Positions 1-6,500 of a stretch of DNA of 6,531 bases are shown piece by piece. Source of the DNA: Planctomycetota bacterium (GTDB taxonomy: Bacteria > Planctomycetota > Brocadiia > JAJRTI01); assembly GCA_024278415.1 (NCBI GenBank), contig JAJRTI010000731.1, forward strand, positions 1 to 6,531, written 5' to 3'. The number at the start of each line of letters is the position of its first letter. Position 1 is the first letter of the stretch. The position numbers were made by a program, and so were the translations under genes. Under the pieces are notes generated by a model. It ran no database searches. It was not told where the DNA came from and saw nothing but the letters and a program-made list of their open reading frames with translations.

Positions 1-31
1 AAACTTTTCATAGCGGATAGCGTATGGGGGC

Positions 32-52
32 GGAGCGCCACGCTGGCGGTCC
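32..52. other. Stem-loop near the left edge
   Basis: Bases 32-40 pair with 44-52 around a 3-nt CGC loop. The inner CGCCA/TGGCG stem and the outer GGA/TCC stem are separated by a single G-G mismatch. No U-rich tract follows on the + strand, so a rho-independent terminator is not proven. It may be part of the 3' flank of a gene lying to the left of the window. Confidence 0.4.
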
Positions 53-95
53 AGGAGGCTGGGGCTATCAACGCCGCACAGTCGTGCAAAAGCCT

Positions 96-124
96 GCTCC
101 CACCGACGCGGGGTCGGTGGGGGC
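96..124. other. Strong 12-bp stem-loop, possible terminator or dispersed repeat
   Basis: GCTCCCACCGAC (96-107) pairs with GTCGGTGGGGGC (113-124) around a 5-nt GCGGG loop. Eleven pairs are Watson-Crick and one is a G-T wobble. This is the most stable simple hairpin in the first 400 bases. No T-run follows on the + strand. On the - strand a short TTTT follows four bases after the stem. It could be a terminator-like structure for an upstream gene, or one copy of an interspersed palindromic repeat; the window alone cannot decide. No coding region is supported in 1-172. Confidence 0.45.
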
Positions 125-172
125 CAGCGAGGTGAGACCACACTTTGCGGTCGGCTGAAATGTTACTCCGGA

Positions 173-201
173 TTGACAGCCATCGGCCCGACACCTACAA
201 T
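173..201 (+). promoter_or_regulatory. Predicted sigma70-type promoter for the MoxR-DUF58-transglutaminase operon
   Basis: A perfect -35 hexamer TTGACA (173-178) is separated by exactly 17 bp from TACAAT (196-201), which matches the TATAAT consensus at five of six positions. Transcription would start near 207-209. The promoter points toward the ATPase gene, and no other gene lies between. A match this good is uncommon by chance in such GC-rich DNA. It was found by eye and its activity is inferred. The housekeeping sigma consensus in this organism is assumed to be the usual one. Confidence 0.7.
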
Positions 202-207
202 TATCCG

Positions 208-503
208 GCCTGATCACCCTGACCAGGGCGGTCCATCCCTCTGGAGATGGGGAACACTCGTTAGCCCGAAGGGCCAGCCCTGCCGCTCGCTTTCGCCACA
301 GACTGTCCATGAACCGACGAGCCTCATTCGCCGGCACCGCCGTGCGTTGGCGACTGTCTCCGACGTTGCTTTATTTGGGCTGGTGAGAAATGCGGGCTAG
401 GGCAGCACAGTCCGATAGAGAGAGGGGGGGCGGCATGAGCCGGCAGACGGGGGCGGCGCCGAAGTCCATCCTTTGCTGCGGTGTAGGAGAGCGCGGTCCA
501 TCC
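208..503 (+). other. Long structured 5' leader, no gene recognised
   Basis: This stretch lies between the predicted transcription start and the preferred ATPase start codon. It contains several possible local hairpins: GACC/GGTC (221-224 with 230-233), CCATC/GATGG (233-237 with 246-250), AGGGC/GCCCT (270-274 with 277-281), and a two-part stem at 329-352 (CGCC/GGCG outside, GCAC/GTGC inside, CGCC loop). CAGGGC (224-229) could alternatively pair with GCCCTG (277-282), so competing folds are possible. I recognise no known riboswitch core. A 7-G run lies at 424-430. A 25-codon ATG frame at 309-386 is present but unsupported. If translation begins at 435 instead of 504, the leader is correspondingly shorter. 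Confidence 0.4.
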
Positions 504-1457
504 ATGAACAGCCAAGACACAGACGCCCGCAACGATATCCTCGCCCGATTCGCGGAGAACATCCACCGCGTGTTTGTGGGCAGCCCCGAGACGGTGGAGA
601 TGATGCTCGCGGCGCTGCTGGCCAACGGGCACGTGCTCATCGAGGACGTGCCGGGGGTCGGCAAAACGGTGCTCGCCCAGGCCGTGGCCAAGTCCATCGA
701 CTGCCGGTTCCGGCGCATTCAGTTCACGCCCGACTTGTTGCCCAGCGACATCCTCGGCGTGTCCGTGTACGAGTCGCAGACGGGCGACTTCGTGTTCAAG
801 CCCGGTCCCATCTTCGGCAACATCATCCTCGCGGACGAAATCAACCGCGCGACGCCGCGCACGCAAAGCAGCTTGCTGGAGGCGATGAACGCGTTCCAGG
901 TCACCGTCGACGGCGAGACGCGGGCGCTCGACCGGCCGTTCATGGTCGTGGCCACGCAAAACCCGTTTGAGTTCGAGGGCACGTACCCGCTGCCGGAGTC
1001 GCAACTCGACCGGTTCATGATGCGGCTCGAGATCGGCTACCCCAGCATGGAAGAGGAGAAAGAGATCCTCACGAACAAGAAGCTTGTGGAGCCGCTCGAT
1101 GGCATCGGCGCGGTCGTGGCTCGCGACGAGGTCGAGGCGCTCCAGGGGCACGTGCGCGAGGTGGCCATGGACGACAGCCTTGCGGAGTACTTGCTCACCA
1201 TCGTGGGCAAGACGCGCGGGGCCGAGGGCCTGGACGTGGGCGCGAGCCCGCGGGCGAGCTTGTTCCTGTATCGCGCGGCCCAGGCCATCGCGTTGCTGCG
1301 CGGGCGGGACTACTGCGTGCCAGACGACATCAAGGAGCTGGCCGTGCCCGTGCTGGCGCACCGGCTCGTGTCGCGCGGCCACTCTGGCAGCAGCCGCTTC
1401 GCGGCTTGCCGGCGCGTGGTCGAGGAGATCCTGGACACCACGCCGGTGCCGGTGTAG
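504..1457 (+). CDS. MoxR-family AAA+ ATPase
   Basis: This is a 317-residue cytoplasmic AAA+ ATPase of the MoxR family, whose members are thought to act as chaperones or remodellers in the maturation of partner proteins. Visible motifs are Walker A PGVGKT (residues 50-55, Lys54), Walker B ILADEINR (108-115, Asp111-Glu112), sensor 1 ATQNP (150-154), the family segment LPESQLDRF (163-171) carrying the likely arginine finger Arg170, and sensor 2 ASPRASL (247-253). The C-terminal lid runs to about residue 312. The ATG at 504 places GHVLIED at residue 42, which fits family length. An AGGAG lies upstream at 485-489, although its 14-nt spacing is long. In-frame ATGs at 435 (preceded by a purine-rich run) and 390 would add 23 or 38 residues with no family resemblance. 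All catalytic motifs are intact. The DUF58 gene downstream is the usual genomic partner. Family assignment is very secure; the substrate is unknown. Confidence 0.95.
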   Translation: MNSQDTDARNDILARFAENIHRVFVGSPETVEMMLAALLANGHVLIEDVPGVGKTVLAQAVAKSIDCRFRRIQFTPDLLPSDILGVSVYESQTGDFVFKPGPIFGNIILADEINRATPRTQSSLLEAMNAFQVTVDGETRALDRPFMVVATQNPFEFEGTYPLPESQLDRFMMRLEIGYPSMEEEKEILTNKKLVEPLDGIGAVVARDEVEALQGHVREVAMDDSLAEYLLTIVGKTRGAEGLDVGASPRASLFLYRAAQAIALLRGRDYCVPDDIKELAVPVLAHRLVSRGHSGSSRFAACRRVVEEILDTTPVPV

Positions 1458-1467
1458 CCACTGGGAA

Positions 1468-1554
1468 GGAATGGCGGAATGATGGAATAGTGGAATGGCG
1501 GGCTGGGGCCCGCTTCCGATTCCAGCCTTCCACCACTGCGCGGTTCCATCCGCC
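1468..1554. repeat. Octamer-periodic imperfect palindrome in the MoxR-DUF58 spacer
   Basis: GGAAT occurs at 1468, 1476, 1484 and 1492, exactly 8 bases apart, giving four tandem GGAATNNN units; GGAATGGCGG occurs twice (1468-1477 and 1492-1501). The centre is a hairpin: GGAA(TG)GCGGGC (1492-1503) pairs with GCCCGCTTCC (1508-1517) around TGGG. The right side carries TTCC at 1520, 1528 and 1544, on the same 8-base grid with one degenerate unit at 1536. TTCCATCCGCC (1544-1554) can pair with GGCGGAATGATGGAA (1473-1487) if AATG bulges out. The overall impression is a cruciform-like intergenic repeat element, not ordinary spacer. It may be a multicopy REP-like element; copy number cannot be seen here. 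Confidence 0.6.
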
Positions 1555-1578
1555 CTCCTCACATCGCCCATTCATCCA

Positions 1579-2952
1579 ATGCCAGGCCCTCAAGCAAACA
1601 CAGATGCCGCCGTGCGCTGGAAGCGCGTGTTCTTCGAGGCGCGGTGGTGGGCCATGGCGGGGGGGCTGGTGGTGGCGGCGGCCATCTACGTGGGGCCGGG
1701 TATTTTCATGACCGTGGCGGGCGCGCTCATGGCGGTGATGCTGGCCATTCACTTGGTGCTATGGGCTTGGGGCCACAGCGGCATCGAGGCCGCGGCGCCG
1801 CTGGTGGGCTCGTCTTGGACGCGCGCAGGCGTGGTCGTGACTTGCGTCGCGCTCATTACCGGCGCGGCCGCGATCAACAGCGGGCTGAACCTCCTCTATC
1901 TCATGTTCGGCGCGATGATCGGCTGCCTCATCGTGTCGGGCATCATCTCGGGCCGCGCACTGCGCGGGCTCGATTTGGCGCGAGAAGTGCCGGGCCGCGC
2001 GTTCGCGGGCCGGCCGTTCGACGTGCTGGTGTCGGTCACGAACAAGAAGCGGTTCCTGCCGACTATCTCGCTCATGGTGCACGAAACCGTATCGCGGCAC
2101 GGCGCGGCCGCGTCGGTCCAAGCGCTTACGGACGTCGTTGCGCCTAAGCGCACACGCACAGTTACCCTGTCGCTTCAGCTCCCCCGGCGCGGGGAGTACG
2201 AGTTCGGCCCTTATCGTGTGTCCTCGCGGTTCCCCTTTGGTTTTTTCGTGAAGTCGCTGTCGTGGGGCCGCGCACAGTCGCTCGTGGTGTATCCGGCCGT
2301 AGGGTCGCTGGACGGCGAGGTGCACACGGGCGGCCAGGACCCGCGCTGGGCCCTGCGCCGGCAGGCGAACGCGCGTTTCGGCGCGGAGGAGTTCCACGGC
2401 CTGCGCGAATACCGGCCCGGCGACAACCCCAAGTGGATTCATTGGCGCTCCACTGCGAAGATGGCCAAGACCATGGTGCGCGAGATGGAGAGCCGCGACG
2501 CCATCGACCTGGCGATCATGCTCGACACGCACGTGCCTGATGGCGATGTCGCGGCCGCCCACCGGCTCGAGGTCGCGGTCAGCTACGCGGCGACGCTTGC
2601 TTGCCACCACGCGCGGTCGAATCGCCGGCTCGCGCTGCTGGCATTTGGGCCTGACTTGACCGTCGTGCAAGCCGCGCCGCTGGACGACATGATGCGCGCG
2701 CTGGCGCTGATTGAGGCGTCGCCCCATCCCGTGATGGGATCGCTGCTTGAGGAGGCGCGGTCTCGCCGGCTCTTGGGCGGCGAGTCGCTCCTCGTTTCTC
2801 TTGGCGCGGACGGTGCGCGCAGTGGGTCGCTGCGCCGGGACCTGGGCGACGGCGTCGCGGTGCTCGACGTGAGCCACCCCCACTTTGGCGCCCTGTTCGC
2901 TTGTCCGCCCGAGCTTCAGCCAAACGCGTCGCCGCACGCGGCTACCGCGTGA
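1579..2952 (+). CDS. DUF58 domain membrane protein
   Basis: This is a 457-residue membrane protein of the DUF58 family, the usual partner of MoxR ATPases; its biochemical role is not established. Likely membrane segments lie at about residues 26-38, 41-63, 84-99 and 102-123. The last contains the typical INSGLNLLYL stretch (99-108). A beta-rich domain follows (about 135-245), with the family-like RGEYEFGPYRV (204-214) and DPFG-like FPFGFF (218-223). The diagnostic DUF58 core LREYRPGDNPKWIHWRSTAK is at 275-294. The remainder resembles a von Willebrand A-like fold, but its expected metal site reads DTHVP (316-320) and lacks the DxSxS serines. An upstream in-frame ATG at 1495 falls inside the palindromic repeat and would encode an unrelated N-terminus, so 1579 is preferred. 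No clear Shine-Dalgarno precedes 1579; GTG 1612 and ATG 1654 are weaker alternatives. The stop lies 21 nt before the transglutaminase gene. Confidence 0.9.
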   Translation: MPGPQANTDAAVRWKRVFFEARWWAMAGGLVVAAAIYVGPGIFMTVAGALMAVMLAIHLVLWAWGHSGIEAAAPLVGSSWTRAGVVVTCVALITGAAAINSGLNLLYLMFGAMIGCLIVSGIISGRALRGLDLAREVPGRAFAGRPFDVLVSVTNKKRFLPTISLMVHETVSRHGAAASVQALTDVVAPKRTRTVTLSLQLPRRGEYEFGPYRVSSRFPFGFFVKSLSWGRAQSLVVYPAVGSLDGEVHTGGQDPRWALRRQANARFGAEEFHGLREYRPGDNPKWIHWRSTAKMAKTMVREMESRDAIDLAIMLDTHVPDGDVAAAHRLEVAVSYAATLACHHARSNRRLALLAFGPDLTVVQAAPLDDMMRALALIEASPHPVMGSLLEEARSRRLLGGESLLVSLGADGARSGSLRRDLGDGVAVLDVSHPHFGALFACPPELQPNASPHAATA

Positions 2953-2973
2953 TCCCGAATTCTTGCCTGGCCC

Positions 2974-5217
2974 ATGAAAGTCCGCACAGCATTCAGTTTT
3001 TGCTTCTCTGCACTCGTGCTCGCCGGCATTGCCGCCGTGGCCATGGCGGAGGGGCGATTCCTGTTCATCCCGGCTTCGTTGGGGATGTTTGCCTTGCGGT
3101 CGTATCTGTTGGAGCGCGAGCAGCGGGTCTACTTGTCGAAGATTGGCGCGACCGTGCTCAACTGCGTTGCGTTCATGTTTGTGGGGCTGGACGTGAAGTA
3201 CGTTTCGGGGCAACTCATGCTGAGCATGGCGCACTTCCTGGTGCTGGTGCAGTTGATTCGCCTGTTCGAGGCCAAGCGGGCCCGGGACTATGGCCTCATG
3301 GCGATGATGGCGGTGATCCACATTGCGGTGGCGTCGATCGTGTCGCTCGAGTTTGTGCTCGCCATCCCGCTGCTGGTGGTGTTTCTCGCGGTTCCGCCCA
3401 CGCTCATGCTCTTGACGCTTTTGCAGGGGATTGAGGACAGCCGAGGCGGGGTCGTGGAGGGGGACGTGTTGCTGCTGCCCGAAGCGGCCACGATGACGGT
3501 CGGCGCTCCGTTTTGGGGCACAGCGGCCGTCGCGGGCAGTACGAGCTTCGCGTTGGGCATCGTGATCTTCGCGTTCATGCCGCGTTTGCGCACGGAGTTC
3601 TTTGGCCAAGAGGCCATGGCGGATCCGGTCGCGGTCACGGGGTTCGACCAAGAGGTCCAACTCGAAGACATTGGCGAGATCAAGCAGAACACGGCCGAGG
3701 TTATGAAGGTGTGGATCGAGAGGAACGGGCAGCCCTTCAAGCCGGCGGGCGTGGATCCGTATTTCCGCGGGGTCACGCTCGAGACGTACGACGGCCGGCG
3801 GTGGTCCAGCATCACGAACGTGAGCGACTACACGAGCGTGCAGGTGCGCTCAGGCTTCGAGCGGTTGCGGTACCCGGGTGCGGCGCTGCGCCCCTTGCTG
3901 GAGCAGCCGGGCGGCGTGGAAGTGGACCAACGAGTCACGATCCAGCCCATCGACACGCGCACGATCTTCGCGCTGCAATACCCCACAGCCATCGAGTCGA
4001 AGCGGATCCGCACGTTCGGCTTCGAGCCCATGAGCCAAGCGTTGGCGCTGGGGCAGCGCCCCACGACGCGCGCATTCACGTACACCGTGCGCTCCATCGT
4101 GTATCCGCGCACGCCCGAGCGCGTGGCGCGGCTGCGGGCAGCCCAGGGCAAGACGCCGACTTTTGTCACGCGCTGGTGTCTGTCGTTGCCGCCGACTCTC
4201 TCCTCGCGTGTCAAAGACCTCGCCAAGCGCATCGCCCCGGCAGGGCCGGACGCGACGGAGTTCGACCGCGTCGCGGCTATCGAGAGATACTTCGTCGAAT
4301 CGCGGGAGTTCGTGTACACGCTGAACATCGAGGGCTTCAAGGGCCGGGATCCGATCGAAACGTTCCTGTTCGACAAGAAGGAGGGCCATTGCGCGTTTTT
4401 CGCGAGCGCCATGGTCGTGCTGCTGCGCAGCATCGGCATTCCCGCGCGCATGGTCAACGGCTTCTACGGCGGGGAGTGGAACGAGTTCGGGAGCTACTAC
4501 ACCGTGCGGCAGTCGGACGCGCACTCATGGGTCGAGGTGTACTTCCCCAACGTGGGGTGGGCTACGTTCGACCCCACGCCCGCTCGGGCGCGGGGGGCTG
4601 AGGCCCCATCGGGGTTCTATAGCTCGGTGGTGATGTTTATCGACTACCTCGATAGCCTGTGGCTGACGCACGTGGTGGGCTACAGCCAGGACCCGACAGA
4701 GGACCAAGTGCTGGGGGTCGTGGGCAAGGTGCGGCGCTGGCTGTCGCGGTTCCAAGCGCGCCTGAGCGGCGACGCGCGGCCGAGTGACTTCTTGGAGTTG
4801 TCCACCCCGAACTGGCGCACCGCGACGCCGTACATTGTGCTGGGCGCGTTCTTCGCCGGAGTCGTCGCGGTCCTGTTTCTTGCCCGGGCTATGGGCTTGC
4901 GCCTGGTCACGCGGCTTAGCGGCGCAAGCCGGAGCGTGCCGTCCATCGCGTTTTACCGCCGGTTCCTGGACACGATGGCGCGAAAGGGATATCCTAAGTC
5001 GCCCTTCCAGACGCCGGCGGAGTACCTGCGCGAGTTGGCCGGGCTGCCCCGGACCGAGGTCGCCCGCGCGGAGATCGTGACGCGGCGGTTCTGCGCGATG
5101 CGCTACGGAGCCGAGGCGGCCACGCCGGCGGAAGAGGCCCGCGTCGAGGAGTGCCTGGCCGCACTGAAGCAATTGCCGCACCGCCCGAAGGGGGAGACGG
5201 AGGAAGAGCGGCAGTAG
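2974..5217 (+). CDS. TgpA-like membrane transglutaminase (DUF3488 / transglutaminase core / DUF4129)
   Basis: This is a 747-residue inner-membrane protein with a transglutaminase-like domain facing the periplasm. The N-terminal third is hydrophobic, with several membrane helices (about residues 6-25, 28-45, 56-72, 80-97, 107-150 and 183-202), as in the DUF3488 region of TgpA proteins. A large extracytoplasmic part follows (about 203-618). Its transglutaminase core contains GHCAFFASA (Cys473), SDAHSWVEVYF (His517) and TFDPTPA (Asp533), so the Cys-His-Asp triad is complete. A final membrane helix at about 619-638 leads to a cytoplasmic DUF4129-like tail with FYRRFLDTMARKGYP (660-674) and TPAEYLREL (680-688). 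The family is believed to act on cell-envelope proteins as a transglutaminase or protease; the substrate is unknown. It is somewhat longer than Pseudomonas TgpA (about 670 residues). The start 21 nt after the DUF58 stop supports operon membership, though no strong Shine-Dalgarno is visible. Confidence 0.92.
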   Translation: MKVRTAFSFCFSALVLAGIAAVAMAEGRFLFIPASLGMFALRSYLLEREQRVYLSKIGATVLNCVAFMFVGLDVKYVSGQLMLSMAHFLVLVQLIRLFEAKRARDYGLMAMMAVIHIAVASIVSLEFVLAIPLLVVFLAVPPTLMLLTLLQGIEDSRGGVVEGDVLLLPEAATMTVGAPFWGTAAVAGSTSFALGIVIFAFMPRLRTEFFGQEAMADPVAVTGFDQEVQLEDIGEIKQNTAEVMKVWIERNGQPFKPAGVDPYFRGVTLETYDGRRWSSITNVSDYTSVQVRSGFERLRYPGAALRPLLEQPGGVEVDQRVTIQPIDTRTIFALQYPTAIESKRIRTFGFEPMSQALALGQRPTTRAFTYTVRSIVYPRTPERVARLRAAQGKTPTFVTRWCLSLPPTLSSRVKDLAKRIAPAGPDATEFDRVAAIERYFVESREFVYTLNIEGFKGRDPIETFLFDKKEGHCAFFASAMVVLLRSIGIPARMVNGFYGGEWNEFGSYYTVRQSDAHSWVEVYFPNVGWATFDPTPARARGAEAPSGFYSSVVMFIDYLDSLWLTHVVGYSQDPTEDQVLGVVGKVRRWLSRFQARLSGDARPSDFLELSTPNWRTATPYIVLGAFFAGVVAVLFLARAMGLRLVTRLSGASRSVPSIAFYRRFLDTMARKGYPKSPFQTPAEYLRELAGLPRTEVARAEIVTRRFCAMRYGAEAATPAEEARVEECLAALKQLPHRPKGETEEERQ

Positions 5218-5307
5218 CGCACGCGGGGGCGCGATGCGGAAGCCCGGGGACGCGAATGCGACAAGATCGCCCACACAGGAGACGGCGACACCACGGGAAA
5301 CCCCGCG

Positions 5308-5322
5308 AAGGTTGCCAACCTT
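5308..5322. other. Small perfect stem-loop in the transglutaminase-aminotransferase gap
   Basis: AAGGTT (5308-5313) and AACCTT (5317-5322) form a perfect 6-bp stem with a GCC loop; CG/CG flanks could extend it past a mismatch. No T-run follows, so it is not a convincing terminator. The surrounding gap (5218-5369) shows no good sigma70 promoter and no gene I can support, so it is unclear whether the aminotransferase shares the upstream transcript. Confidence 0.35.
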
Positions 5323-5325
5323 AGC

Positions 5326-5335
5326 GAGGATCCTC
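5326..5335. other. 10-bp perfect palindrome GAGGATCCTC
   Basis: The self-complementary decamer GAGGATCCTC starts three bases after the neighbouring stem-loop and ends 34 bases before the aminotransferase start codon. The position would suit a regulator site, but no regulator gene is nearby and there is only one copy in view. Chance is a real alternative. Confidence 0.2.
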
Positions 5336-5369
5336 CAGACCAACCCACGCGTAGCTTAGTGAGACGACT

Positions 5370-6500
5370 ATGAAACAACGACTCATGACCCCTGGCCCGG
5401 TAGAGATCCCGCCCGAAGTCCTCATGGAGATGGCTTACCCCGTCTTCCACCACCGCACGCCGCGGCACAAAGCCATGGTTGCGGAGACCGTCGCGCGAGC
5501 AAAGGAAGTCTTCCAGACCCAAGGCGACATCGTCATCCTCTCCTCGTCCGGCACCGGCGGCATGGAGGCCGCGGTCGTGAACCTCGTGCAGCCAGGCGAG
5601 AAGATGATCGCGGTCAACGGCGGCAAGTTCGGCGAGCGGTGGGGCAAGATTGGCAAGTGCTACGGCGCTAACGTGATTGAGATCGAGATCGAATGGGGCG
5701 AGTCCGTCGAGCCCGACGTGATTCGCGAGATGCTCGAAGAACACCCCGATACGGTTGCCGTGTTCACGACGCTGTCGGACACCTCCACCGGCGCGGCCAC
5801 GGACATCCAAGCCATTGGCGAGATTGTGGGCAAGACGTCCGCGGTGCTGGTGGTCGACGGCATCAGCACGGTCGGCGCGATGGAGATGCGCACGGACGAA
5901 TGGGGCGCGGACGTGGTGATTGCCGGCTCGCAGAAGGCGCTGCTGGTGCCGCCGGGCCTCGCGGTGTTGGCCATCAGCGGGAAGGCCAAGCACCGCATCG
6001 AGTCCCTGCCCCAACGCTGCTTCTACTTCGACCTGAAGGCCGCGTTGGCGAAGGCCGCGGAAGACGACTTCCCCTGGACGCCGGGCATCACGCTCATCCG
6101 CGGCTTGAACAAGGCGCTGGAGCTGATCACGAGCGAAGGCATGGAGAACGTGTGGGCGCGGCACGAGCGCGCTGCCGCGGCTTGCCGCGCAGGGCTCGAA
6201 GCCATGGGCTTCGCGATTCTGCCCAAGAGCCCCGCGTCGCCCCTGACCGTGGCCGTCGTGCCCGATGGCATCGATGGCAGCCAACTCCTGAAGGACTTGG
6301 AGAAGCTGCACGGGTTCAAAATCGCCGGCGGCCAGGAGCAGTACAAGGGCAAACTCGTGCGCATCTCGCACATGGGCAACGTGGACGCAGGCGACCTGCT
6401 TGGCGTGTTGGGCGCGATCGAGGCGTGTGTGCGCGCGCAAGGCATGGCCGTCGAGACCGGCGCCGGTGTCGCGGCCGCGCAGGGAGCGCTGGCGGGATGA
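5370..6500 (+). CDS. Class V PLP-dependent aminotransferase (alanine-glyoxylate / serine-pyruvate type)
   Basis: This is a 376-residue cytosolic fold-type I aminotransferase that would move an amino group between alanine or serine and glyoxylate or a related 2-oxoacid. The N-terminus LMTPGPVEIPPEVL (5-18) is typical of the family. Likely cofactor residues are SSSGTGGMEAA (58-68, PLP phosphate contact), Asp163 in VVDGIS (pyridine nitrogen) and the Schiff-base Lys189 in AGSQKALLVPPG (185-196), very close to the human AGT motif. Arg331 in LVRISHMGN (329-337) fits the substrate-carboxylate arginine. The alanine/glycine-rich tail after about residue 358 looks dispensable. Such proteins are often mislabelled as the small subunit of a soluble hydrogenase, and some serve as the transaminase for serine synthesis beside serA; the window ends 31 nt later, so this cannot be tested. 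The start has only a weak GAG upstream, but it matches the conserved N-terminus. Class is secure; substrate is inferred. Confidence 0.93.
   Translation: MKQRLMTPGPVEIPPEVLMEMAYPVFHHRTPRHKAMVAETVARAKEVFQTQGDIVILSSSGTGGMEAAVVNLVQPGEKMIAVNGGKFGERWGKIGKCYGANVIEIEIEWGESVEPDVIREMLEEHPDTVAVFTTLSDTSTGAATDIQAIGEIVGKTSAVLVVDGISTVGAMEMRTDEWGADVVIAGSQKALLVPPGLAVLAISGKAKHRIESLPQRCFYFDLKAALAKAAEDDFPWTPGITLIRGLNKALELITSEGMENVWARHERAAAACRAGLEAMGFAILPKSPASPLTVAVVPDGIDGSQLLKDLEKLHGFKIAGGQEQYKGKLVRISHMGNVDAGDLLGVLGAIEACVRAQGMAVETGAGVAAAQGALAG

Noticed and set aside
309..386. Possible 25-residue leader peptide in the 5' leader
   Set aside because: It has an ATG and a stop, but no Shine-Dalgarno that stands out, no regulatory codon run, and no evidence beyond chance in a 300-nt leader.
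173..400. 75-codon + strand frame beginning at TTG 173
   Set aside because: Its supposed start codon is part of the -35 box. The protein has no recognisable features.
324..1571. 415-codon open frame on the - strand over the ATPase gene
   Set aside because: It is antisense to an intact MoxR gene with all AAA+ motifs. The translation is low-complexity (Arg/His/Ala rich) and unrecognisable.
1495..1578. Upstream start for the DUF58 protein at 1495
   Set aside because: The 28 extra residues are encoded by the palindromic repeat and spacer and show no DUF58 character.
1759..3660. 633-codon open frame on the - strand
   Set aside because: It lies antisense across the DUF58 and transglutaminase genes. 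Its translation is rich in Arg, His and Gln with no family motif, as expected for the shadow of GC-rich coding DNA.
5234..5359. Possible 41-residue small ORF in the gap before the aminotransferase
   Set aside because: There is no ribosome binding site, and the composition (Thr, Pro, Arg) looks like translated spacer. A second, overlapping 22-codon frame at 5256 is equally unsupported.
5103..6440. 445-codon open frame on the - strand over the aminotransferase
   Set aside because: It is a codon-position shadow of a secure PLP enzyme, with no recognisable domain.
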